From Winogradskyella marincola (lineage in GTDB: Bacteria; Bacteroidota; Bacteroidia; Flavobacteriales; Flavobacteriaceae), in the NCBI RefSeq assembly GCF_029624125.1, contig NZ_JARSBN010000010.1:44194-108193 (forward strand): a DNA stretch of 64,000 bases. Reading direction: 5' to 3'. Each line of letters starts with the position of its first letter. Position 1 is the stretch's first letter. The position numbers and the translations under genes are program-made. Below are positions 16,036-24,473 of the stretch, one piece after another. The notes beneath the pieces are model-generated. The model was not told the DNA's origin, ran no database searches, and saw only the letters and a program-made list of their open reading frames with translations.

Positions 16036-16063
16036 GTTGCACAACTCGTTATATACCAACTAA
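16036..16063 (-). repeat. Right-end half site at the start of the array
   Basis: The minus strand reads GGTATATAACGA followed by GTTGTGCAAC, i.e. a TATAAC-like arm then the G|TT boundary of unit 1. No matching left half was found in the sequence between here and the efflux-operon terminator. This may be a truncated site or an attI-like entry point. Confidence 0.35.
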
Positions 16064-16109
16064 TATATGGTTTTATTTGTGAATTTGTGGAGATAAATGA
16101 AAGTGTAAT

Positions 16110-16145
16110 AAAAAAAGCCACTCTACAACGAATTGCAGAATGGCT
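16110..16145 (-). terminator. Terminator of the RND efflux operon, UUCG-type tetraloop
   Basis: On the minus strand a 13-bp stem (AGCCATTCTGCAA/TTGTAGAGTGGCT with two G-U pairs) closes a TTCG loop and is followed by six T. It lies 28 bp after the outer-membrane channel gene and about 50 bp before the first array unit. Confidence 0.88.
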
Positions 16146-16172
16146 TATGAAATTAATTAAGGGTATTAAGGG

Positions 16173-17621
16173 TTAGTTCCAGCCACCACCTAAAGCTTGA
16201 TATAGCTTTATGTTGGCTAAAAACTGATCTCTTTTGGTTTCTATAATCTCTATTTTAGAATCTAAAGCTTCACGTTGTGTTAATAACACTTCGGTATATT
16301 CTGCTCTGGCAGATTTAAACAGCTTTATGGATAAATCTATAGACTCTGTAAGCGCTTCAACTTGCTGCTCTTTAAGTTTGTAGCTTTCTTTTAGGTTGTT
16401 AATGTTAGAAAGCTCATTTGCAACTTCTATATAACCATTTAAGATTGCTTTTTCATATTCAAATACAGCTTGTAATTGTCGGTTGTTGGCTGTTTTGTAT
16501 TCCGCTTTTATAGCATTTCTGTTAATTAATGGTGCAACGGCATCGCCAACCAAATTATATAATAAAGATTGTGGTGTGTCTACAATATATTTTGGTTTAA
16601 AGGCTTCTAAACCTACTCCTGCTTTTATACCAATAGAAGGGTAGAAGTTTGCTCTGGCAATTTTTACATTGAGTTTAGAGGCTTCCAATTCGTACTCAGC
16701 TTGCTTAATATCTGGTCTGTTTGCTAATAATTGAGACGGAATACCAGCATAGATGGTATTGATGTTTTGTTCTACAAAACTATTTGCATCTCTGGTTATG
16801 GGCTGAGGAAAACGACCAATTAGAAAGTTAATCTTGTTTTCGGTTTCAACAATTTGCTGTTGTATGGTGTACTTATTGCTTTGGTTTTTTAAAACTTCAG
16901 CTTCAAAGCGTCTCACAGCGAGTTGTGTTGCTCTTGCTGCTTGCTTTTGAAGTCTTACCATTTTTAATGCATTTTGCTGAATTTCTAAGTTTTGCTCTAT
17001 GATGCTAAGTTGGTTGTCTAAGGCTAAAAGCTCGTAATACGAACTTGCAATTTCAGCAACTAAATTTGTAATCATAAAGTTTTTGCCTTCAATAGTGCTT
17101 AGGTATTCTAATACTGCAGCCTTTTTGCCGTTTCTTAGTTTTTTCCAAACGTCTAGTTCCCAAGTCGCGGAAAGACCTGCTGTGAAATTTGAAAGAGGTT
17201 CTGGAAATTCTTCATTTTCACGAATGTCTAGGTTATGTTCTACAGCACCATTTCTGGTGTATTCGCCAACTTTTTCTACTTCAGCACCAGCGTAAATATT
17301 TACAAACGGAAGGTATTCTCCTTTGCGGATTTGTACTTCGTTATTAGCAATGGCAATTTGTTGTAACATAATGTTTAGTTCCTGATTGTTTACCAATGCA
17401 GTATCTATCAATGCTATCAGGTTATCATCAGAAAAAAAATCGCGCCATTTTATCTGTGCAGAATTAGTGGTATCTGTCTCTTTATTTAGAAAATGTTCTG
17501 GTACAGTTTTATTCTCTTCTCGTATGGTATTTTGTGTAGGTACACATGAGCTTAAGATTAAAACAGCGACCAAGACAAAAAGCTTAAGAGGCTTTGATTT
17601 AAACAATTTATAGTTATTCAT
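16173..17621 (-). CDS. RND efflux outer-membrane channel, NodT/OprM-type lipoprotein
   Basis: A 482-residue outer-membrane factor of the TolC/OprM family. It has a lipoprotein signal with Cys26 (LILSSC), two repeated coiled-coil/beta blocks typical of OEP domains (about 60-260 and 290-480), SATWELDVWKKLRN and LLANRPDIKQAE, both hallmark stretches of NodT-type proteins. It forms the exit duct for the pump encoded just upstream, whose stop overlaps its start by 8 bp. Substrate class cannot be read from the sequence. Confidence 0.93.
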   Translation of the reverse strand: MNNYKLFKSKPLKLFVLVAVLILSSCVPTQNTIREENKTVPEHFLNKETDTTNSAQIKWRDFFSDDNLIALIDTALVNNQELNIMLQQIAIANNEVQIRKGEYLPFVNIYAGAEVEKVGEYTRNGAVEHNLDIRENEEFPEPLSNFTAGLSATWELDVWKKLRNGKKAAVLEYLSTIEGKNFMITNLVAEIASSYYELLALDNQLSIIEQNLEIQQNALKMVRLQKQAARATQLAVRRFEAEVLKNQSNKYTIQQQIVETENKINFLIGRFPQPITRDANSFVEQNINTIYAGIPSQLLANRPDIKQAEYELEASKLNVKIARANFYPSIGIKAGVGLEAFKPKYIVDTPQSLLYNLVGDAVAPLINRNAIKAEYKTANNRQLQAVFEYEKAILNGYIEVANELSNINNLKESYKLKEQQVEALTESIDLSIKLFKSARAEYTEVLLTQREALDSKIEIIETKRDQFLANIKLYQALGGGWN

Positions 17622-20600
17622 CTTTGTTGTTTTTTCTTAATTTGTTGAGTAATTTTTGAAGTCTGTTAATACTTTCGGTATTAATTTTGGTTTGGTCTTC
17701 TGCTTCACTTTTTTCAATGAACTCTTCAGAAAGTGGTTGGTCTTTTTCGTCCTTAATAAGACTTTTTCCATCTGCCATTTTACCAAAAATGTAATACAAC
17801 CCAGGAATTATTAAAACACCAAACAATGTTCCTAAAAGCATACCACCAAGCGAAGAACCACCAATGGTTCTGTTACCAATTGCACCAGCACCAGAGGCAA
17901 TAATTAAAGGAATTAAACCAGCTATAAAAGCAAATGAAGTCATTAATATAGGTCTAAAACGTGCTTTGGCACCTTCAATAGCGGCTTCTAAAATTGTGGA
18001 CCCTTGACTCCGTTTTTGTACCGCAAATTCTACAATAAGCACCGCATTTTTTCCTAGTAGTCCAACAAGCATTATTATACCTATTTGGGCATAAATATCA
18101 TTGGCAAGTCCCATAACTTTTAATAAAAAGAACGAACCAAAAATACCAACAGGTAATGATAGAATTACAGCGAGTGGTAAAAGGAAACTTTCGTATTGTG
18201 CTGCTAAAACCAAATAAACGAAGATGAGTACTACTACAAAAATGTAAATAGACTCGTTGCCACGAGATGCTTCATCATAAGATAGGCCTTCCCAAGCAAC
18301 ATCGTATCCTCTTGGTAGAGTAGCTTCAGCCACTTCTTGTATGGCTTTAATGGCATCTCCACTGGTGTAACCTGCAGCAGGTAACCCTCTAATTGCTGCT
18401 GAATTGTAAAGGTTGTAACGTGTTATTTCGTTTGGTCCTAATTTTTTTTCTAAGGTCATAAACGACGAATACGGAACCATATCTCCCTCTTCATTCTTAA
18501 CAAAAAGTTTATCTAAATCTGTAGGCAATGCTCTGTACTCTGGTGCAGCTTGTGTGTATACTTTAAAGAATCTACCGTATTTAATAAAACCTTGCTCGTA
18601 AGTACTACCAATTAGGATGTTTAGGTTTTCCATAGCTTTACCAATAGAAACCCCTTTTTGCATGGCAACTTTGTTGTTTATTTTTATCTCGTATTGCGGA
18701 TAATTTGCAGCATAAAATGTAAACAACCCAGTAATTTCTTTGCGAGCTCTAAGCGCATCCATGAAATTGTTATTTATTTTCTCAAACTCGTGATAATCGG
18801 TAGAGTTTGTTTTGTCTAATAGACGCATTGAAAAACCTCCAGAAGATCCAAATCCAGGTACAGCAGGTGGTTCAAAATATTCTATTACAGCTCCAAGGTT
18901 TTTGGTTTCTTCTTCAAGCTCTTCCATGATTTCGTGTACCGAATGATGACGCTCTGACCATGGTTTTAAGTTAATTAAACATGTACCTGCGTTAGAACCT
19001 CGACCTTCAGTCATAATTTCATATCCAGCTAAAGATGATACCGATTGTACACCTTCAGTTTCTTCACAAATCTTTTGAAGTTTTTTTGCCACTTCATTAG
19101 TACGCTCTAAAGTAGCTCCAGGAGGTGTCTGAATAATAGCATAGATCATTCCTTGGTCTTCGTTTGGAATAAAACCTGCTGGCAATACTTTGTTTGTGAA
19201 GAAGATACCAGCACAAAACACAGCTAGTATACCAAAGGTTAATACTCTACGTGCTACAATTTTATTTAACACTTTTACATAGCGTCCTGTAAGGCGTTCA
19301 AATCCTCTGTTGAACCAATCTATAAAACGATCTATTAGTGATTTTTTCTTTTTGCCATGATTGTGTTTTAGTAACATAGCACATAGTACAGGCGTAAGTG
19401 TAAGTGCTACTAATGCTGAAATAATTATAGAACCAGCCATAGTAATAGAGAACTGTCTGTAGAACACACCAACAGGTCCTGTCATAAAAGAAATAGGTAC
19501 AAATACAGATACCATAACTAATGTAATGGCAATAATGGCACCACCAATTTCTCCAACAACACTTTTAACGGCTTCAAACGGACTGAGATGTTCTTCTTCC
19601 ATTTTGGCGTGCACAGCTTCTACTACAACAATAGCATCATCTACCACAATACCAATGGCTAATACTAAAGCAAACAATGTAATTAGGTTGATAGATAAAC
19701 CAAACAATTGCATAATAAAGAAGGCGCCAATAAGCGACACAGGAACTGCAATAATTGGAATAAGAGTAGAACGCCAGTCTCCTAAAAATATAAATACAAC
19801 AATGGCAACAAGAAAGAATGCATCTCTTAATGTATGCACAACTTGTTCTATAGAAGCATCTAAAAAGTTAGAGACATCATAGCTTATTTTATAACTTATT
19901 CCTGGAGGAAGATCTTCTTTTAGTTCGGTTAACTTTTCTTTTACAGCATCAATAACATCACTACCGTTACTGCCAAAGGTTTGTTTTAATACAATAGAGG
20001 CAGAGGGTTTTCCGTCTAAATTAGAGTAGATGTCAAAAAACTCACTACCTAATTCTACATCTGCGATATCTTTTAATCGCAATATTTCGCCTTCTTCGTT
20101 GGCTTTTATAATAATGTCTTTGTAATCATCTGGCTCATTATACCTACCTTGATACGTAAGTACGTATTCTAAAGATTGTGCTTTAATACCAGAACTTCTA
20201 CCCAAACGACCAGGACGCGCAATAATACTTTGCTCATCCATAGCTTCTAAAACTTCTTCTGCCGATATTTTATAAGCACGCATTCGATCTGGCTTTAGCC
20301 AAACACGCATAGCGTATTTTCTACTTCCTAGTATTTTGGCACTAGCAATACCCTTAATACGCTGTATTTCTGGGACAATTTTGGTGTAAGCGTAGTTGTA
20401 TAAGAATTTTTCGTCTGTATGATCGTCGTCGCTAAACAGGTTTACATACATTAGCATACTTGGCTGTACAGGTGTAATAATAACACCCTCACGCTGTACC
20501 AGTTCTGGTAACAACGGCATTACCTGATCTACTCTTGTTTTTACCCTTACAACCGCTTCATTAGGATCTGTACCAGGATCAAAAATAATACGTAATGTAC

Positions 20601-20862
20601 CTTCTCCTGCACTTGTGGCATCAGAGGCAATATAACGCATACCTTGCACGCCATTTATGGCTGTTTCTAAGGGTATTAATGTAGATTTTACTAATACATC
20701 TGCACTAGAACCTGGATAGGCTATGAAGATGTTTACAGTTGTTGGTGCAATTTGTGGAAATTGCGATATTGGCAATTGCTTTATAGAAAGCCCTCCAATA
20801 AATAATATGATTACCGAAATGACAATTGCCAAAACGGGTCTTTTTATAAATTGTTTAAACAT
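17614..20862 (-). CDS. RND efflux pump inner-membrane transporter, HAE1 family (AcrB-like)
   Basis: A 1082-residue proton-driven trimeric pump. The N-terminal helix begins FIKRPVLAIVISV, and two large periplasmic loops separate the membrane blocks. TM4 holds the GIVVDDAIVVVEA signature with the paired Asp needed for proton transfer. Late motifs VGLLGKNAVLIVEFA and FGVLIIPGLYY are also present. The tail after TM12 is long and charged (about 60 residues). It sits 18 bp after the adaptor gene and overlaps the channel gene by 8 bp, so the whole tripartite pump is one operon. Multidrug or bile/detergent-type export is the family role. Confidence 0.96.
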   Translation of the reverse strand: MFKQFIKRPVLAIVISVIILFIGGLSIKQLPISQFPQIAPTTVNIFIAYPGSSADVLVKSTLIPLETAINGVQGMRYIASDATSAGEGTLRIIFDPGTDPNEAVVRVKTRVDQVMPLLPELVQREGVIITPVQPSMLMYVNLFSDDDHTDEKFLYNYAYTKIVPEIQRIKGIASAKILGSRKYAMRVWLKPDRMRAYKISAEEVLEAMDEQSIIARPGRLGRSSGIKAQSLEYVLTYQGRYNEPDDYKDIIIKANEEGEILRLKDIADVELGSEFFDIYSNLDGKPSASIVLKQTFGSNGSDVIDAVKEKLTELKEDLPPGISYKISYDVSNFLDASIEQVVHTLRDAFFLVAIVVFIFLGDWRSTLIPIIAVPVSLIGAFFIMQLFGLSINLITLFALVLAIGIVVDDAIVVVEAVHAKMEEEHLSPFEAVKSVVGEIGGAIIAITLVMVSVFVPISFMTGPVGVFYRQFSITMAGSIIISALVALTLTPVLCAMLLKHNHGKKKKSLIDRFIDWFNRGFERLTGRYVKVLNKIVARRVLTFGILAVFCAGIFFTNKVLPAGFIPNEDQGMIYAIIQTPPGATLERTNEVAKKLQKICEETEGVQSVSSLAGYEIMTEGRGSNAGTCLINLKPWSERHHSVHEIMEELEEETKNLGAVIEYFEPPAVPGFGSSGGFSMRLLDKTNSTDYHEFEKINNNFMDALRARKEITGLFTFYAANYPQYEIKINNKVAMQKGVSIGKAMENLNILIGSTYEQGFIKYGRFFKVYTQAAPEYRALPTDLDKLFVKNEEGDMVPYSSFMTLEKKLGPNEITRYNLYNSAAIRGLPAAGYTSGDAIKAIQEVAEATLPRGYDVAWEGLSYDEASRGNESIYIFVVVLIFVYLVLAAQYESFLLPLAVILSLPVGIFGSFFLLKVMGLANDIYAQIGIIMLVGLLGKNAVLIVEFAVQKRSQGSTILEAAIEGAKARFRPILMTSFAFIAGLIPLIIASGAGAIGNRTIGGSSLGGMLLGTLFGVLIIPGLYYIFGKMADGKSLIKDEKDQPLSEEFIEKSEAEDQTKINTESINRLQKLLNKLRKNNKDE

Positions 20863-20880
20863 AATGTTTGTAGATTTTTG

Positions 20881-21969
20881 TTACTCTGCGTATAATTCTA
20901 GATGCGATAAAACTTCGGTAGGATTCACCATTTCGGTTTTAATCTTTTCCTTGTTTTTTACCATCCTTATACCTTCTAGAAGTATGGTATCGTTTTCAGA
21001 GAGTCCTTTGTCTACAATAAAAAGGTGAGGTAGTTCTGCAGCAATACTTATTTGCTTTTGTATAACTGTATTGTTTTTGTCTATAACAAATACAAAGGTT
21101 TTGTCTAGTATTTCAAACGTTGCTTTTTGTGGAATTATAATAGCATCCTTGTGAGGCACTGTCATAAGTATACTACCTGTTTCGCCATGTCTTAAAATAC
21201 CATCAGGATTTGGAAACGTTGCTCTAAATGCAATATTACCTGTTTGGTTGTTAAATTCTCCTTCAATAGTTTCAACAACACCTGTTTGGTTAAACGGTTT
21301 GTTATTAGCCATTAATAGAGTTACTTCTTGTTTGTTGTCTTTGTCTTTGCTGGTAATGTAATCTAGATACTCAGCTTCTGGAACATTAAAATATACCCAC
21401 ATTTTACTATTGTCTGATAATGTAGTGAGCAATTCGCCTTCATCTAATAGACTGCCTTCTCTGGCTTCTAGATGGTCCATAATACCATCAAAAGGGGCTT
21501 TTACATTGGTAAATCCTAAGTGAGTCTGAGCCAGAGCAACTTCAGCATTGGCTTTGTCTAGCTTGGCTTTAGCCATTGCAAGCTCGTTAGGCGATACTAC
21601 ATTACCATCTGCAAGTAGCTGTGTGTTTTGTAATTCTATTTCGGCAACATGAGATTCTGCTTTTGCTTTGTTGAGTTCTGCTTCATAAATATTAGGCATT
21701 ATCTGAAACATTTTTTGCCCTTTTTTTACAAACTGACCTTCGTCTACATAGATGTTTTTTAGGTAACCTTTTTCTAAAGCTCTAAGTTCTATATGCCTTA
21801 TAGAATGAATCTGGCTTACATAATCCTTGGTTGTTGAAGTGTCTTTTTTTACAGGATGTGTAACTAAAAATGTTGAAGATTCTTCGTGCTTTTCTTTTTT
21901 TGTTTCACAGCTAGAAAATAATAGAATGGTTACTGCTGTAATAACAGTGGTAATAAGTTTTGTTTTCAC
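20881..21969 (-). CDS. RND efflux periplasmic adaptor (MFP/AcrA-like) lipoprotein
   Basis: A 362-residue membrane-fusion protein with a lipoprotein signal (LLFSSC, Cys21). Order: biotinyl-lipoyl half-motif (LRALEKGYLKNIYVDEGQFVKKGQ), a short alpha-hairpin rich in Ala/Lys/Glu (about 90-150), the second half-lipoyl (VKAPFDGIMDHL), a beta-barrel and the membrane-proximal domain. It links the pump to the outer-membrane channel. First gene of the operon. The region before it contains a strong dyad that could bind a regulator, but no regulator gene is next to it. Confidence 0.93.
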   Translation of the reverse strand: MKTKLITTVITAVTILLFSSCETKKEKHEESSTFLVTHPVKKDTSTTKDYVSQIHSIRHIELRALEKGYLKNIYVDEGQFVKKGQKMFQIMPNIYEAELNKAKAESHVAEIELQNTQLLADGNVVSPNELAMAKAKLDKANAEVALAQTHLGFTNVKAPFDGIMDHLEAREGSLLDEGELLTTLSDNSKMWVYFNVPEAEYLDYITSKDKDNKQEVTLLMANNKPFNQTGVVETIEGEFNNQTGNIAFRATFPNPDGILRHGETGSILMTVPHKDAIIIPQKATFEILDKTFVFVIDKNNTVIQKQISIAAELPHLFIVDKGLSENDTILLEGIRMVKNKEKIKTEMVNPTEVLSHLELYAE

Positions 21970-22004
21970 TTTTCTGAAATTTTATAATATGATATAATTG
22001 TAGT

Positions 22005-22028
22005 ATCGTACTGCTGTGCAGTAACGAT
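22005..22028 (-). promoter_or_regulatory. Near-perfect dyad upstream of the efflux operon, candidate operator
   Basis: ATCGTACTGC, a TGT centre and GCAGTAACGAT form 10-11-bp arms with a single bulged base. It sits 36-59 bp before the adaptor start codon, where a TetR/MarR-type repressor would act. No T-run follows it, so it is not a good terminator. Confidence 0.5.
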
Positions 22029-22094
22029 TTTTGTAGGAAAGAAATTCCTGGAAGGCTTAGCAATAACTGTATAGCTTGCTTAAGCGTAAGGGTA

Positions 22095-22499
22095 TCATAT
22101 TATAAAAACCTGAAAATCTGCGTATAACCTAAATTTAGCTCTGGTTATAGTATTAGGAGATCTAAAAACGCTTTTTTCTAGCTCTTTAGAGGAGTTTTCA
22201 AAAAGAAGCGCATTTATAAATGCTGTCGCATTTAAAATTATAGAATCTGATTTTGTTTTTGATGAAGATTCTTCATTCTCAGACTCTTCCTTTTCAGGTG
22301 CTTCAGCAAAATAATCAAAGTCAGAATTTTGATGAATAGTAGAGTACTGAAAAGAATCTACATCTAAATCGTCTACGTATTGATTAGAATATGTAAGATT
22401 ACTACCAATAGAATTAACTGCATTAGCATGTAAGCTAGACATAGTGCCTAGTAACAATGCTAGTGTAAGGTACAGATATGTTCTAAAGGTATTTTTCAT
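22095..22499 (-). CDS. Secreted hypothetical protein, 134 aa
   Basis: No family name can be given. The second ATG (22499) starts a cleaner signal peptide (MKNTFRTYLYLTLALLLG, cut near ANA) than the ATG at 22511. The mature protein is small, acidic in the middle (EAPEKEESENEESSS) and ends in an aromatic/hydrophobic run (YADFQVFII). It resembles small conserved exported proteins seen in Flavobacteriaceae. It precedes the efflux operon in the same direction by 125 bp, with the dyad between them, so co-regulation is possible but not shown. Confidence 0.6.
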   Translation of the reverse strand: MKNTFRTYLYLTLALLLGTMSSLHANAVNSIGSNLTYSNQYVDDLDVDSFQYSTIHQNSDFDYFAEAPEKEESENEESSSKTKSDSIILNATAFINALLFENSSKELEKSVFRSPNTITRAKFRLYADFQVFII

Positions 22500-22580
22500 T
22501 TCAGCGGTCAAAATTATTGCAATCGATACACATTAACAAAAAAAAGAGAATTTTTAATTATAATTTAAGAGTCTTAGTGC

Positions 22581-23012
22581 TTACGACGCTTTTATAATGT
22601 CCTTATATTCTTCAAAAAAGGTTTCGAATAAGATCATGTTTACATTAAAAAATTCCATAACATCTCTCCATGTATTTTTGTTATGGATAGATACTTTCTG
22701 TTCTAAAGGAAGGTAAATACGCGATATTTCTTTACCGTTTTCTAAATAATATTCTTCCTCGTAGATTGCATCTGGTAAGTAATCTGTATGAAGTATATTT
22801 TTGAGTGCTTCTAATTTTTCCCAGCAATTAATTCGGTTTTCAAGATCGTCTTCTAAGTCTAAACTTATGGAAGCTTTTTTTGTATTGAAATGAAATTTAA
22901 AAGAAAGCCCTTTGATTTTTGTGTTATACAACAACCACTTTCTTGGAAATGATTTTCCAAAACTGGTCCAGAATTCTTGTCGTAATAAGCGGCTTTCTTC
23001 TTTGCTAAACAT
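22581..23012 (-). CDS. DUF4268 protein
   Basis: A 143-residue soluble protein of the DUF4268 family (MFSKEESRLLRQEFWTSFG at the N-terminus; RIYLPLEQKVSIHNK in the centre). The fold is related to PD-(D/E)XK-like nuclease-associated domains in larger proteins, but here it stands alone and no catalytic residues are evident. Its ATG overlaps the ZIP transporter's stop by 1 bp, so it is in one operon with the transporter and a methyltransferase. Function unknown. Confidence 0.8.
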   Translation of the reverse strand: MFSKEESRLLRQEFWTSFGKSFPRKWLLYNTKIKGLSFKFHFNTKKASISLDLEDDLENRINCWEKLEALKNILHTDYLPDAIYEEEYYLENGKEISRIYLPLEQKVSIHNKNTWRDVMEFFNVNMILFETFFEEYKDIIKAS

Positions 23013-23686
23013 TATATAAAGTATGCAATAAATACACCTAAACTAATGGCTACTAGCTTAGATAAATTAAACTTATGACCTTCTCCTGTTTCAAACAAAA
23101 TGGTTGTAGAAATATGCAAAAAGATACCGATTACCAGCGCATTAATGCTCATAAGGAAATTGGCATTTATAGCGGTAGTGTTAGAGATTAATGTGCCTAT
23201 TGGTGTCATTGCAGCAAAGACCAGCATAAAACTAATAGCTTGCCCTTTTGTGTATTTTGATTGTAACAAAAATGACGTTAATAAGGCAGCAATAGGTATT
23301 TTGTGTATTAGCACTCCATAAACCATATCATTGTGTTGATGGATAGGAAAACCTTCTAAAAAACTATGTATACACAAGCTTAAAAAGAGTAGCCAAGGAA
23401 ACTGCGAGTCTTGCTTATGAATATGAACATGGCCATGCTCAGCACCTTTAGAAAAAAATTCTAAAATGATTTGAAGCAGTATACCACACATTATAAAAAG
23501 ACCTGTTTGTTTGGTTTCTAAATGGTGATAGACCTCTGGAAGTAAATCAAAAAGTGTGAGTGCAAGTAAGAAAGCACCACTAAAAGACAATAATAATTTG
23601 GTGTATACTGATTTTTTGTTTTTAGTTAAAAACGCAATGATAACACCAATAACTATAGCGTAAACAGGGAAAAGATATTTGTTCAT
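23012..23686 (-). CDS. ZIP-family divalent metal transporter
   Basis: A 224-residue polytopic membrane protein of the ZIP family. It has a His-rich loop (HGHVHIHKQ) between helices 3 and 4 and the family's helix-4/5 motifs HSFLEGFPIH and HKIPIAALLTS, whose His/Glu residues line the metal path. It would import zinc, iron or manganese into the cytoplasm. It is flanked by a methyltransferase gene (0-bp spacing upstream) and DUF4268 (1-bp overlap downstream). Confidence 0.92.
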   Translation of the reverse strand: MNKYLFPVYAIVIGVIIAFLTKNKKSVYTKLLLSFSGAFLLALTLFDLLPEVYHHLETKQTGLFIMCGILLQIILEFFSKGAEHGHVHIHKQDSQFPWLLFLSLCIHSFLEGFPIHQHNDMVYGVLIHKIPIAALLTSFLLQSKYTKGQAISFMLVFAAMTPIGTLISNTTAINANFLMSINALVIGIFLHISTTILFETGEGHKFNLSKLVAISLGVFIAYFI

Positions 23687-24418
23687 TTATTTAAAAATCA
23701 TAATCAAACGCTCAGAAGTTTGTGGATGATATTTACCTAACTTGTAATCTCCAAAAACATCGAGCAAATGTACATTAGCTTTTTCAAACAAAGCATTAAA
23801 ATCGTCTAAGGTTAATGCTTTTACACGTTCTTGAAATTCGTAATGCTCACCATTAATTTCAAAACTAATGTCTTTAACAATATAACCGTCTTTAACACTT
23901 CTTTTTTGATGAAAGTCTATGCCTTCAACTGTTTTTATATCTTCAGCAACTAGATGTTCTGTAACATAGTTCACGTTCAAAAAATCTATAACACCAAAGC
24001 CATAATCGTTTAATTCTTCTTTAATGGCCTCTATGGTTTTTAGATTACAGGTATCGTCCTCAAAGTAGCCAAAACTTGTAAACAAATTAAAGACAGCATC
24101 AAAAGTTTCAGGATATGGTTTTGTCATATCGTGCACAGCAAACTTTAATGTTTCATTTTTAAATTGGTTGGCGTGTTTAATGCTCTGTTCAGATAAATCT
24201 ACACCAGTAACATTAAAGCCTAGAGTATTGAGATAAATAGAATGCCTGCCTTTACCACAAGCCAGATCTAAAATTTTTCCTCCTTCAGGAATGTTAAGAT
24301 AGCTCGTGAGGTTGTCCATAAAAACCTGAGCTTCAGAGTAATCTCTATCCTTGTATAGTATGTGGTAGTATGGTGTATCAAACCACGAAGCGTACCATTG
24401 TTTAGTTGAATTTGTCAT
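23687..24418 (-). CDS. Class I SAM-dependent methyltransferase
   Basis: A 243-residue Rossmann-fold methyltransferase. Motif I is ILDLACGKGRHSIYL; GVDLSEQSI is the acidic motif II end, and FGVIDFLNVNY sits where motif IV is expected. The C-terminal part (KDISFEINGEHYEFQERV) is a beta extension seen in small-molecule methyltransferases. Substrate is not predictable. It is the first gene of the minus-strand operon with the ZIP transporter and DUF4268, divergent from the rlmL-like gene 56 bp away. Confidence 0.85.
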   Translation of the reverse strand: MTNSTKQWYASWFDTPYYHILYKDRDYSEAQVFMDNLTSYLNIPEGGKILDLACGKGRHSIYLNTLGFNVTGVDLSEQSIKHANQFKNETLKFAVHDMTKPYPETFDAVFNLFTSFGYFEDDTCNLKTIEAIKEELNDYGFGVIDFLNVNYVTEHLVAEDIKTVEGIDFHQKRSVKDGYIVKDISFEINGEHYEFQERVKALTLDDFNALFEKANVHLLDVFGDYKLGKYHPQTSERLIMIFK

Positions 24419-24444
24419 AACATATTACGTCCTGCAAAAATAGT

Positions 24445-24452
24445 TTAAATTT
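24445..24452 (+). promoter_or_regulatory. -7 box (TAAATTTG) for the rRNA methyltransferase gene
   Basis: TAAATTTG fits the Bacteroidota -7 consensus TAnnTTTG exactly and lies 22 bp before the ATG at 24474, leaving a short leader. No clear -33 TTG was found at the expected spacing. Confidence 0.45.
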
Positions 24453-24473
24453 GCAATCTATTTGACGTGTTAT

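Larger units (their letters stand above)
12071..16045 (-). mobile_element. Integron-like cassette array without an integrase in view (CALIN-like)
   Basis: Five to six single-gene units, all reading on the minus strand, are separated by palindromic elements of about 125 bp. For four units the ten bases at one end are the reverse complement of the ten bases at the other end (16036-16045 with 15580-15589; 15451-15460 with 14685-14694; 14558-14567 with 13877-13886; 13747-13756 with 13085-13094, one mismatch). Between units the element begins AAC and ends GTT in the gene direction. Genes start 12-19 nt after the boundary and most stop within 30 nt of the next. This is the expected result of attC x attC recombination at G|TT. 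No integrase is in the window, so mobility is inferred. Confidence 0.6.

Noticed and set aside
12071..16045. Interpretation of the repeats as ordinary REP/BIME elements or a CRISPR array
   Set aside because: CRISPR repeats are shorter and regularly spaced; simple REP elements do not explain the private complementary ends of each unit. Kept as a competing idea only.
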